Shown here piece after piece: positions 52,195-62,857 of a stretch of 64,000 nucleotides of DNA (its first letter is position 1; every line of letters begins with the position of its first letter). The stretch lies in assembly GCA_964242895.1 (NCBI GenBank), contig CAXTBN010000006.1:1-64000 (forward strand), written 5' to 3'. The notes beneath the pieces were generated by a model, which saw nothing but the letters and a program-made list of their open reading frames with translations, was not told where the DNA came from and did no database searches. This DNA comes from JASLDZ01 sp964242895 (lineage in GTDB: Bacteria > Pseudomonadota > Alphaproteobacteria > Caulobacterales > Caulobacteraceae). The translations under genes were made by a program, and so were the position numbers.

Positions 52195-53535
52195 TCAAGC
52201 GGTGACGGCGGCGGCCTCGGGCGCATGCGGCTCGCGCACGGCGAGCGATGCGGCGGCCCCCGCGATCAGCAGGCCGCCTGCGAGCGTCAGCACGGCGCGC
52301 GGATCGCCGCCCAGCAGGGGGCCGTAGGCAAAGGGCAGCGTGGCGGCCAGCAGCAGCATCGGCACGACGATCATCATGTTGAACACGCCCATGTAGACGC
52401 CCGTGCGCTCCGGCGGGATCGCGCCGGCGAGGATCGTGTACGGGTTGCCCATGATGCTGGCCCAGCCCACGCCGATCCCGACGGCGGGCGGAAACAGCCA
52501 GGCCTTCTCGCCCACGTGCGGCAGCGCGAGCATGCCCGCGCCGGCCAGCAGCAGGCAGGCCGCGTGCACCCGCGCCGGGCCGAAGCGGCGCGACAAGGGC
52601 ATCATGGCGAAGGCGGCCACGAACGCCACACCGTTGAAGAAGGCCGCCATCTCGCCGTTGGCCAGCACCGCGGAATGGAAGCCGGAGGAGCGCGGGTCGG
52701 CCGTATGGTAGATCGAGCGCCCGATCGCGTAGACCACGTAGCTCCAGTACGCCGCCATGGCGTACCACTGGAACAGGCTCACCCATCCGAGCTGGCGCAT
52801 GGCCGGCGGCATGTCGCGGATGGCCGAAGCGATCTCGACCAGGGTCGCGCGCGCCGAGCGGGGCTGGGCGGCGATGCGCTCGCGCTCCGCCCCGGAGAGC
52901 CGCGGCTCGCGCACGCGCAGGACGGACCACAGGATGGTGGCCATCGACAGCACGGCCCCGAGCATGAACACCGCCCGAGTGGTGTAGGGGATGTGGTGCG
53001 CGTCCACCCAGTCCTGGTTCATCCCCGCCCACACCAGGAGGGAGGGCGTCAGGAAGGCGAGCATCTGCGCCAGCCCCGTGAAGGCGCTCTGCGTCAGGAA
53101 GCCGAACGGCCGCTGGTCCGGCTCCAGCAGGTCGGAGACATAGGCGCGGTAGGGCTCCATCGTCGTGTTGTTGCCGGCGTCCAGCAGCCACAGCAGCAGC
53201 ACGGCCGTCAGGATCGTGCCCGACAGGGGCATCAGCACCAGGGCCACGGAGCACAGGACCGCGCCCGCCAGGAAGTAGGGGGTGCGCCTCCCCAGGGGGC
53301 CCAGGGTGCGGTCGCTCAGCGCCCCCGCCACCGGCTGCACCAGGAGGCCGGTGATCGGTCCGGCCAGCAGCATCAGCGGCAGGCGCGATTCCTCAGCGCC
53401 GAGGTAGCCGTAGATCGGCGTCATGTTCCCCTGCTGCAGCCCGAAGCTGAACTGCAGCCCAAGGAAGCCGAGGTTCATCTCGAGAATGCGCGACAGGCTG
53501 AGGCGCGGCTTGTCGGCGGGCCGGCGGACGTTCAG
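52195..53535 (-). CDS. MFS sugar transporter (SLC45/GPH-like), probable CTG start
   Basis: Twelve transmembrane helices with the MFS loop motif SDRTLGPLGRRTPYF and a helix-4 segment NNTTMEPYRAYVSDLL, typical of sucrose/maltose-type SLC45-like porters. The first ATG (53478) would start inside conserved sequence. The in-frame codons upstream encode KPRLSLSRILE, the usual N-terminal segment of this family, but offer no ATG, GTG or TTG. A CTG at 53535 lies four bases after GGAGG and is the best start. Divergent from the GH84 gene, convergent with the GH5-like gene; glycan-derived oligosaccharides are plausible substrates. Confidence 0.85.
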   Translation of the reverse strand: MNVRRPADKPRLSLSRILEMNLGFLGLQFSFGLQQGNMTPIYGYLGAEESRLPLMLLAGPITGLLVQPVAGALSDRTLGPLGRRTPYFLAGAVLCSVALVLMPLSGTILTAVLLLWLLDAGNNTTMEPYRAYVSDLLEPDQRPFGFLTQSAFTGLAQMLAFLTPSLLVWAGMNQDWVDAHHIPYTTRAVFMLGAVLSMATILWSVLRVREPRLSGAERERIAAQPRSARATLVEIASAIRDMPPAMRQLGWVSLFQWYAMAAYWSYVVYAIGRSIYHTADPRSSGFHSAVLANGEMAAFFNGVAFVAAFAMMPLSRRFGPARVHAACLLLAGAGMLALPHVGEKAWLFPPAVGIGVGWASIMGNPYTILAGAIPPERTGVYMGVFNMMIVVPMLLLAATLPFAYGPLLGGDPRAVLTLAGGLLIAGAAASLAVREPHAPEAAAVTA

Positions 53536-53696
53536 GAGACCTCCAGGCCGGCGGGGCGCCGGTGCAGTCGCCGAAAGCTTAGGACTCGCGCGACGCGACC
53601 GGCAACCGCTTGTTTGGCGCGCGTTCCGCTCACGTCCGGCGGGGCGCGGAGCGTGTCGGCGTCCGACGTCCGCGAGGGGCGAAGAGGGCCGTGATC

Positions 53697-54746
53697 ATGC
53701 CTGTCGAGCTGGGCGTCATCGAGGGATTTTACGGCCGGCCGTGGACCTGGGCCGAGCGGGCCGCCGCCGTCGCCTTCCTGGCTCCCCACCGGTATGGCTT
53801 CTTCCTCTACGCGCCGAAAGCCGACGCCTATCTCCGGAGCCGCTGGCGCGAGCCTCACCCGGACGGCGAGGCGGCCGCCCTGGCCGCCTTGGGCGACGCC
53901 TGCCGGTCGAACGGCGTGCGCTTCGGCGTGGGGCTCTCGCCGTTCGAGCTGCATTTCAAGTTCGACGCCGCCGGTCGCGCGGCGCTCGAAGCCAAGCTCC
54001 GCCTGCTGGACGACGCAGGGGTGCAGGACCTCGCCGTCCTGTTCGACGACATGCGCGGGAGCGTCGCCGACCTCGCCTCGCGCCAAGCCGAGATCGTGCA
54101 CTTCGCGGCGGCGCGCACCCGGGCGAGCCGGCTGATCGTCTGCCCGACCTATTACAGCGACGACCCCGTGCTCGACCGGGTGTTCGGGCCGCGGCCGGCC
54201 GGATACCTCGCCGACCTGGGCCGGCGGCTCGACCCTGCGATCCAGATCATGTGGACCGGCGAGGAGGTCTGCTCGCGCGAGCTCTCGCCCGGCCACCTGG
54301 ACAGCGTCGCCGAGCAGCTGAGGCGCAAGCCGTTCCTGTGGGACAACTACCCCGTCAACGACGGCCCGCGCATGTCGCAGCACCTGCACCTGCGGGCCTT
54401 CACGGGACGGCCCGCTTCGATCGCCCCGCACGTCGCCGCCCACGGGATCAACGCCGCCTCTCAGGCGGTGCTGACGCGCATCCCGGCCCTGACGCTCGCC
54501 GAGAGCTACGCCACCGGCGACCGCTACAGCTACGGCGAGGCGTTCCGCTCCGCAGCGGAGCGGGTCCTCGGGTGCGACCTCGCCCGCCACGTCGAAGCCG
54601 ATCTCGAGCTCCTAGAGGGCGAAGGCCTGGACCGCCTGGGCGGACGGCGGGAGGATCTGGGCGCGCGCTACGCCGCGGTCGACCACCCGGGAGCCGCCGA
54701 GATCGCAGCCTGGCTGGCCGGCGGATACCCGGCCGACGAAGACTAG
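53697..54746 (+). CDS. GH84-like beta-N-acetylglucosaminidase (O-GlcNAcase/hyaluronidase-like)
   Basis: The family 84 entry motif GVIEGFYGRPWTW opens the barrel, and the adjacent catalytic aspartates Asp117-Asp118 appear in LFDDM, as needed for substrate-assisted hydrolysis of N-acetylglucosaminides. A later FLWDNYPVNDG is the conserved substrate loop. The 349-residue enzyme is little more than the catalytic domain and has no signal peptide, so it should act in the cytoplasm on imported or recycled GlcNAc-containing material. The ATG at 53697 follows AGAGGG. The divergent MFS gene may import its substrate. Confidence 0.88.
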   Translation: MPVELGVIEGFYGRPWTWAERAAAVAFLAPHRYGFFLYAPKADAYLRSRWREPHPDGEAAALAALGDACRSNGVRFGVGLSPFELHFKFDAAGRAALEAKLRLLDDAGVQDLAVLFDDMRGSVADLASRQAEIVHFAAARTRASRLIVCPTYYSDDPVLDRVFGPRPAGYLADLGRRLDPAIQIMWTGEEVCSRELSPGHLDSVAEQLRRKPFLWDNYPVNDGPRMSQHLHLRAFTGRPASIAPHVAAHGINAASQAVLTRIPALTLAESYATGDRYSYGEAFRSAAERVLGCDLARHVEADLELLEGEGLDRLGGRREDLGARYAAVDHPGAAEIAAWLAGGYPADED

Positions 54747-54820
54747 GAACGCCGCAGGTCTGCAGCGCCCAGCTCCTCCCTGCCCTAGAAACGGTCCTGG
54801 GCTGAGCGTCACACCGACGG

Positions 54821-56878
<2,058 letters not shown>

Positions 56879-57051
56879 GGCGGTTCTCCTGGCGGCTCCG
56901 GCGCTGGCGGCCGGTTTGCGCACGGGTTTCTAGGCCGCCGCCGCCGCGCGATCCAGACGACGGCCACGCCGAGACGGATCGGGCGCGCCTGCGCCCACGA
57001 CGCCCGACCCTGCAGCCGCGACCTCCGTCGACGCGAGCCTGAGGCCGCCGA

Positions 57052-59565
57052 TCATCGCGCTCGCAGCGTCGCGGCGGGACGGGCGGAGAGTGCGACGCCG
57101 GCGGCGGCCGCACCGGCCGCCGCGCACAGCACGGCCACGGCGACGAGGACGCTCGCCAGGGCCGGCCAGTCCACGCTCCAGCCGAACTTGAACACCAGCG
57201 TGACGATGGGCCAGGCCGCGAGCGCGCCGAGCGCCGCGCCCGATCCTCCCGCGATCAGCCCCACCGCCAGGTACTCCACCGCGTAGGCGCCGAGAACCTG
57301 GGCGGGACCCGCGCCGAGCACCTTCAGCACCGCAGCCTCCCTCGCCCTCGTGCTCGCGCCGGCGGCCAGCGCGCCCACCAGCACCAGGGCGCCGGCGAGC
57401 CCGGCCACGCCCGCCGCGCCGCGCACGGCGAGCGTCAGCTGGTCAAACAGGGTCGCGGCCGAGGCCAGTTGCTCGCGCACGCTGACGATGTTGACCAGGG
57501 GGAAGCTGCGGCCGAGCGCGGTCATCAGTGTCGCCTCCTGCGCAGCGGAGGCCTTGGCGATGGCCACGTGGCGCAGGTCGGCGCCTTCCACCGCGGCGGG
57601 GTCGATCACCAGCGCGAAGCTCGTGCCGAAGCCGCCCCAGTCGACGTGGCGCACGGCGGCGATGCGCGCGGGCAGGTCGCGGCCGAGCAGGGAGAGGGTG
57701 AGCGTGTCTCCCGGCTTCAGCCCTGCACCGCGGGCGAGCGTCTCGTCCAGCGCCACTTCGGGTGGCCCGGCGTAGTCAACGGGCCACCAGCGGCCTGCGG
57801 TCACGTGGGCGTCGGGTGGGGCGGGGCCGAGGGCGGCGACGGAGATGTCCTGGTCGAAGGCCCAGCGCTGGCCGGGGTCGATGCGGTGCAGGTCGACGGG
57901 GCGGCCGTTCAGGGCGGTGATGCGGCCGGTGGCGAAGGGCGCGCGGCGGTAGCGATCGGGCGTCAGCGGGCCGAGCGCGCGCGTCAGCTCGGCGTCGAAG
58001 GCGGCGGCGCGGTCGCCGGGAATCTGCGTGAAGACCAGCGACGGCGCGCTCGTCGGGGCGACGTCGCGGATCTGCCGCACCAGGCTGGACTGCACGAGCA
58101 CGACCGTCACCAGCAGAGCCACGCCTAGGCCGATGGCGGGCGAGGCGGTGCGCGCGGCCGAGCGCGGCCCCGCCAGGTTGGCGAGCCCGATCCGCACGGC
58201 GCCGCCCGTCAGCCCGCGCAGCCGCCCCGCCAGGGCGGCGGCGGCGCGCCCGGCCGCCCACAGGGTGAGGAAGCTCGCCGCCACGCCCGCCGTCATGATC
58301 AGCGCCGTGACGGGCGTGGGCGCGGTGATGACCGTCAGCGCCACCAGTCCCGCCGCCGCCAGCGCCGCCCCGACGAGCTCGGGCCCGAAGCCGAGGCGGC
58401 CGGTCAGGTCCTGGCGGAACAGCGCGGCCGGCGGCGTGGCGCGCGCTCGCGCCAGCGGCAGGAGCGAGAACAGGGCGGCGGTGAGCGCGCCGAAGGCGGC
58501 GGCCTTGAGCAGCGGGAGCGGGTAGACGGCGAACAGCGCCGGGATGCTCAGCCGATCGCGCACCGCCCAGCCCAGCACCAGCGGCGCGATCGCGCCGACG
58601 GCGAGCCCGATCGCGATTCCGAGCGCCGACAGGGCGGCGATCTGCAGCAGGTAGCTGTCCCGGATCAGCGCCGCGTCGGCTCCCAGCGCCTTGAGCACGG
58701 CGATGCCCGGCTTTCGCCGCTCCAGGTAGCTGGACACGGCCGTCGACACGCCCAGCCCGCCGGCGATCAGCGAGGCGAGGCCGATGAAGCCCAGGAAGTA
58801 CTCCAGCTGATCGATCAGCCGTCCGAGCCCCGCCGCCGCCTCGTTGCGGCCGCGCAGGCGCGCGCCGCTGTCCGGGAAGGCCCGCTTGAAGGCGGCGATG
58901 ACCGCCGCCGGGTCGCGCGGCGCGGCGAAGGCGGTCCGGACGGTCTCGCCGAAGAGGCTGTCGGCCGCGAGCAGGCCCGAGCGCTCCAGCGCGGCCGCCG
59001 AGACGATCACTCCTGGGCCCAGGGCGAAGCCGCGGCCCAGCCGGTCGGGCTCGCGGGTGATCACGCCGCGGACGACGAAGCGGGCGTCGCCGATCAGGAA
59101 GCCGTCGCCCACGCGCAGGCCCAGACGGTCGAGCAGCGCCGGCTCGACCACGGCGCCGGGGCCGGCGGGGCCGTCCGCCAGCGCCCGCGGCAGATCGGTC
59201 GCTCCTGACAGCCCGACTTGGCCCACCAGCGGATACGCGGCGTCCACGCCGCGCACCTCCGCCAACCGCCGGCGGCCGTCCGGCCCCTGCGCCATGGCGC
59301 GGACGCGCAGCACGTCGCTGGTGCGGCCGAGGCGCGCGAAGGCGGCGCGCTCGGCGGGCGTGAAGCGGCGCGCCTCCACCGAAGCGGCCAGGTCGCCGCC
59401 CAGGATGCCGCGCGCCTGCGACGCCAGCCCCTCGCGAAAGGCCTGCGCCGTCGAGCCCGCCGCCGCCAGCGCCGCCACGCCCAGGGCGAGGCAGGCCAGG
59501 AACACGCGGAAGCCGGCCACGCCGGAGCGCAGCTCGCGCCGAGCGAAGGTGAGGGCGAGGCTCAC
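57052..59565 (-). CDS. ABC transporter permease, FtsX-like (YbbP family)
   Basis: An 837-residue membrane protein with an N-terminal helix, a large periplasmic domain, and two FtsX-type helix bundles (around 260-400 and 700-830) separated by further helices. This is the architecture of YbbP, part of a mechanotransmission-type ABC system rather than a classical importer. The GTG start overlaps the stop of the ATPase gene by four bases. The esterase gene tesA is divergent on the other side of the ATPase, an arrangement also found in E. coli (tesA-ybbA-ybbP). Confidence 0.9.
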   Translation of the reverse strand: MSLALTFARRELRSGVAGFRVFLACLALGVAALAAAGSTAQAFREGLASQARGILGGDLAASVEARRFTPAERAAFARLGRTSDVLRVRAMAQGPDGRRRLAEVRGVDAAYPLVGQVGLSGATDLPRALADGPAGPGAVVEPALLDRLGLRVGDGFLIGDARFVVRGVITREPDRLGRGFALGPGVIVSAAALERSGLLAADSLFGETVRTAFAAPRDPAAVIAAFKRAFPDSGARLRGRNEAAAGLGRLIDQLEYFLGFIGLASLIAGGLGVSTAVSSYLERRKPGIAVLKALGADAALIRDSYLLQIAALSALGIAIGLAVGAIAPLVLGWAVRDRLSIPALFAVYPLPLLKAAAFGALTAALFSLLPLARARATPPAALFRQDLTGRLGFGPELVGAALAAAGLVALTVITAPTPVTALIMTAGVAASFLTLWAAGRAAAALAGRLRGLTGGAVRIGLANLAGPRSAARTASPAIGLGVALLVTVVLVQSSLVRQIRDVAPTSAPSLVFTQIPGDRAAAFDAELTRALGPLTPDRYRRAPFATGRITALNGRPVDLHRIDPGQRWAFDQDISVAALGPAPPDAHVTAGRWWPVDYAGPPEVALDETLARGAGLKPGDTLTLSLLGRDLPARIAAVRHVDWGGFGTSFALVIDPAAVEGADLRHVAIAKASAAQEATLMTALGRSFPLVNIVSVREQLASAATLFDQLTLAVRGAAGVAGLAGALVLVGALAAGASTRAREAAVLKVLGAGPAQVLGAYAVEYLAVGLIAGGSGAALGALAAWPIVTLVFKFGWSVDWPALASVLVAVAVLCAAAGAAAAGVALSARPAATLRAR

Positions 59566-60266
59566 GCTGCGAGGAGCCGGCCGCCGGCCATGCGCACCGT
59601 CCGGTCCGCGCGGGCGGCCAGCGCCGCGTCGTGGGTGACGAGCACCAGCGCCGCGCCCGTCTCGGCGAGGAGCTCGAACATCAGGTCGGCGACCACGGCG
59701 GCGTTGACGTCGTCCAGGTTGCCGGTGGGCTCGTCGGCGAACAGCAGCGCCGGGCGCACACCCAGCGCCCGCGCCAGCGCCACGCGCTGCTGCTCGCCGC
59801 CGGAGAGCTGGTGGGGATAGTGCCGCCGGCGCGCGTCGAGGCCGACGCGCTCCAGCCAGCGGCGCGCGGTGGCCATGGTGTCGCCGCGTCGGTCGATCTC
59901 CAGGGGCGCGGCCACGTTCTCCTCGGCCGTCATGTTGGGCAGCAGGTGGAAGCTCTGGAACACCAGCGACACGCGGCCGCGGCGCAGCTTGGCGCGACCG
60001 GCCTCGTCCAGGCTCGCGAGGTCGGTCCCGAACAGGCGCACCTCGCCGCCGGTGGGCCGCTCCAGCCCCGCCGCCACCGAGATCAGCGACGACTTCCCAC
60101 AGCCGGACGGCCCGGTGACCGCCACCCGTTCGCCCGCGCCCACCTGCAGGTCAGCCCCTCGAAGGATCTCCACCGGGCCGGCGCTGGAGGGCAGCGTCAG
60201 GTCCACGCCCCGCAGCCGCAGGGGAGGCGTCGCGTCGCCGGGGGTGGGAGATGTTCGGGAGATCAC
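59562..60266 (-). CDS. ABC transporter ATP-binding protein (YbbA family)
   Basis: Nucleotide-binding subunit for the FtsX-like permease: Walker A GPSGCGKSS, Q loop VFQSFHLL, signature SGGEQQRVALARAL, Walker B with LLFADEPTGNLD, and switch His in VTHD. At 234 residues it is a LolD/MacB-type ATPase. The GTG start at 60266 lies 25 bp from the divergent tesA start, so regulatory DNA between them must be compact. Confidence 0.95.
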   Translation of the reverse strand: MISRTSPTPGDATPPLRLRGVDLTLPSSAGPVEILRGADLQVGAGERVAVTGPSGCGKSSLISVAAGLERPTGGEVRLFGTDLASLDEAGRAKLRRGRVSLVFQSFHLLPNMTAEENVAAPLEIDRRGDTMATARRWLERVGLDARRRHYPHQLSGGEQQRVALARALGVRPALLFADEPTGNLDDVNAAVVADLMFELLAETGAALVLVTHDAALAARADRTVRMAGGRLLAA

Positions 60267-60291
60267 TTCGCCCTACATGGGGGCCGCACCC

Positions 60292-60948
60292 ATGCCTGTC
60301 TTCGCCCTCCCCCGACGATCTCTCGTGTTGGCCGTCGCCGGCGTGCTGGCGGCGACCGCGCCCGCCTCGGCAGCGCCGCCGCAGGTGGTGACGCTGCTGG
60401 GCGACTCGATCACCGCCGGCCTGGGACTGCCCGCGGCCGAGGCCCTGCCGGCGCAGCTGCAAGCGGCCCTGGCGGCGCTGGGCGTGAGGGCCGTGGTGCG
60501 CGGCGCCGGCGTCTCGGGCGACACCACGGCGGGAGCGCTCGCGCGGACCGACTTCAGCGTCCAGTCCGACACGGCCGTGTGCGTGATCGAACTCGGCGGC
60601 AACGACTTCCTCCAGTCGCTCGGCCCGGCGGACACGGAACGCAACCTCCGTGCGATCATCGCCAAACTACAGCGCCGGCGCATCGCGGTGGTGCTGGCCG
60701 GCGGCCGCCTGCCGGAGCGCGAGACCGGCGCCTACGGCCGGGAGTTCTCCGCCGTGTTCCCCCGCGTGGCGAAGTCGACGCACGTCGTCCTCGCGCCCGA
60801 CCTGCTCGAGCGCCTCCTCACCGACCGCACCCTGCGGCAGGCCGACGGCCTCCATCCCAACAGCGCCGGCGTGAAGCTGCTCGCGGCGAGGTTGGCTCCA
60901 TCCGTCGAGCAAACCCTGCTCAGGACGGACCGCACGCCGCGCCGCTGA
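60292..60948 (+). CDS. tesA: periplasmic arylesterase / GDSL hydrolase (TesA-like)
   Basis: SGNH hydrolase with block I GDSITAGLGL containing the nucleophilic serine, block III GGND and the C-terminal DGLHPN with catalytic Asp and His. A signal peptide (MPVFALPRRSLVLAV, ASA cleavage) directs it to the periplasm. I start at the ATG at 60292; another ATG at 60277 adds five residues. The divergent ybbA/ybbP-like genes support the TesA assignment. Confidence 0.9.
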   Translation: MPVFALPRRSLVLAVAGVLAATAPASAAPPQVVTLLGDSITAGLGLPAAEALPAQLQAALAALGVRAVVRGAGVSGDTTAGALARTDFSVQSDTAVCVIELGGNDFLQSLGPADTERNLRAIIAKLQRRRIAVVLAGGRLPERETGAYGREFSAVFPRVAKSTHVVLAPDLLERLLTDRTLRQADGLHPNSAGVKLLAARLAPSVEQTLLRTDRTPRR

Positions 60949-60993
60949 GCGGACGTCTCAGGCTCCAGAAAACCGGGGTCGGCGCGAACCGGC

Positions 60994-61761
60994 CTAGTAG
61001 TCCGCCTTGAGGGCGACGTAGAAGCTCGACTGTCCCTCCGCGCGGGCGTTCTGCACGCCTGGGCCGCCGGCTCCGATGAGAGACCAGTGGTCGCTCAGTT
61101 TCAGGAGCGCTCCGAGGTTCACGCCCGTGAAGTCGGCGCCGTCCCGGGCGTCGCGGGTGTGGTGGTACACCTCGGCCCCGAGCGACAGGCGCTTGGTCAG
61201 GGCTCGCGTGACGCCGACGCCCAAGAGCCAGAAGTCGCGCTGGTCAGGGCCGGGGTTGAAGGTGAGGCCGCCTCCGCCGAACACCGCCCACGGGCCGAAG
61301 TCCTTCTCCGCCCAGACAGGCAGGAGCAGCTGGACGTGCCCGGTCCCGAGGCGGGTGCCGCCCGTGGGCGTGATCACGCGCGGGAAGACGGCCAGGTCGG
61401 GCGCGAGGCTCGCCTTGTCCTGGTGGAGGAAGCGGTACTTGGCCGCCAGCTCCACGTTGCTGAGACCCGCCCGCCCCTCGCCCGTGTCGAAGCCCAGCGG
61501 GACCACGGCGGTGAGCTGCAGGTCCTCCGCCCCACCGTAGTTGATGTCGAGACCGGCTTGGCCGCCCGTCGCCCCGTCCGCCCGGACCCCGGCGACGAAA
61601 TTGTAGACCTCCCAGTGGCCGCGGTCGGTCGGCGCGGGATCGTCGGTCACGAACGGCGGGCCCGCGCGCGCCGGCGTCGTCGCGCCCAGCGCGGCCGCAA
61701 GCAGGAGCATCGCCGCGCTCGATCGAGGGAGCCCTCGCCGCCGTCTCACGGTTGCGCGCAT
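60994..61761 (-). CDS. outer-membrane channel-like protein (phenol-degradation MetA-like family)
   Basis: A signal peptide (arginine-rich start, ARA cleavage near residue 33) is followed by a beta-strand-rich protein with alternating hydrophobic residues, FPRVITPTG and a C-terminal aromatic residue, as in transporter-like outer-membrane proteins of the MetA group. A family member need not be linked to phenol metabolism. The ATG at 61761 gives a normal signal peptide; another ATG at 61788 would add nine residues. Divergent from the propeller gene with 51 bp between starts. Confidence 0.7.
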   Translation of the reverse strand: MRATVRRRRGLPRSSAAMLLLAAALGATTPARAGPPFVTDDPAPTDRGHWEVYNFVAGVRADGATGGQAGLDINYGGAEDLQLTAVVPLGFDTGEGRAGLSNVELAAKYRFLHQDKASLAPDLAVFPRVITPTGGTRLGTGHVQLLLPVWAEKDFGPWAVFGGGGLTFNPGPDQRDFWLLGVGVTRALTKRLSLGAEVYHHTRDARDGADFTGVNLGALLKLSDHWSLIGAGGPGVQNARAEGQSSFYVALKADY

Positions 61762-61812
61762 GACCGCTGTCTGTAGAGGCTCCGGCATATCCGACCAGCC
61801 CGGAAGACTCCG

Positions 61813-62847
61813 ATGCCGAAGCTCACCCTCCTCGCGGCCGCGGTCCTCGCCGGTGTGACCCTGGCATGCGGCGCCCCGGCGCAGGCGGCGGACGGGCCGG
61901 CCTACGCCCTGGCCAAGTCGCTCCCGCTCGGCGCGCCGGACCGGTGGGACTACGTCGTCGTCGACCGGGCGAGCGGTCGCGTGTTCGTGGCGCACGGCGA
62001 CCGGGTCGCGGTGGTCGACGGCAGGGCCGGGACGCTGGTGGGAGAGGTCACCGGCGTCGCAGGCGGCACGCACGGCACGGGCGTCTCCACCGCGACGGGT
62101 CAGGGGTTCACCGACGACGGCCGGGCGGGAATGGTCGTCGCGTTCGACCTCAAGACGCTGAAAGTCGTCAAGACGATCCCGGCGGACAAGGACGCCGACG
62201 CGATCGCCACGGACAAGGCGACCGGCCACGTGTTCGTGATCGAGGGCGATCCGGGCGCGATCACGGTCATCGATCCCAGGACCGACACCGTGGTCGCCAC
62301 CATCAAGGCCGGCGAGAAGATGGAGTACGGGGCCGCCGACGACCACGGCGAGGTCTACGTGGCGGGCAACGAGAAACTGGACCTGCTCCGCATAGACGCG
62401 CGCACCAACACCGTGACCGCGCGCTGGCCCACGCCGGACTGCACGAGCCCGCACGGACTCGCCTACGACCCGGCGGGCCGGCGGCTGTTCATGGGCTGCA
62501 TCAACTCCAAGCTGATGGTGGTGGACGCCACCTCGGGCCGGGTGGTGACTGAGCTGGCCATCGGCCGGGGCAGCGACGCCGTCGCGTTCGACCCCAAGCG
62601 CAAGCGCGTGTTCTCCTCGAACGGCCTCGACGGCACGATCACCGTCTACCAGCAGCGCACGCCGGACACCTACGAGGTGCTCGCGCCGGTGACGACGGCG
62701 GTCAGCGGCCGGACCATGGATGTGGATCCCGCCACCGGACGCCTGTTCGTGGCCGCCGCCCAGACCGACCCGCCCGCAACGCCCGGCGGCCGCCCGCGCG
62801 CCCGGCCCGGTACGCTCAGCCTGCTGATGTTCGATCCGATCCCGTGA
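61813..62847 (+). CDS. secreted YncE/YVTN-type beta-propeller protein
   Basis: After a signal peptide (MPKLTLLAAAVLAGVTLA, AQA cleavage near residue 28) the 344-residue protein carries repeated blades with the pattern DxxTxxVxxxxxxG, for example DLKTLKVVKTIPADKD, DPRTDTVVATIKAGEK and DARTNTVTARWPTPD, typical of YVTN propellers. There is a lone cysteine in the signal region, but no clear lipobox. Such proteins bind partners or act in redox-linked envelope functions; no enzyme site is visible. The membrane protein downstream starts after 10 bp. Confidence 0.85.
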   Translation: MPKLTLLAAAVLAGVTLACGAPAQAADGPAYALAKSLPLGAPDRWDYVVVDRASGRVFVAHGDRVAVVDGRAGTLVGEVTGVAGGTHGTGVSTATGQGFTDDGRAGMVVAFDLKTLKVVKTIPADKDADAIATDKATGHVFVIEGDPGAITVIDPRTDTVVATIKAGEKMEYGAADDHGEVYVAGNEKLDLLRIDARTNTVTARWPTPDCTSPHGLAYDPAGRRLFMGCINSKLMVVDATSGRVVTELAIGRGSDAVAFDPKRKRVFSSNGLDGTITVYQQRTPDTYEVLAPVTTAVSGRTMDVDPATGRLFVAAAQTDPPATPGGRPRARPGTLSLLMFDPIP

Positions 62848-62857
62848 GCCGACGGCC

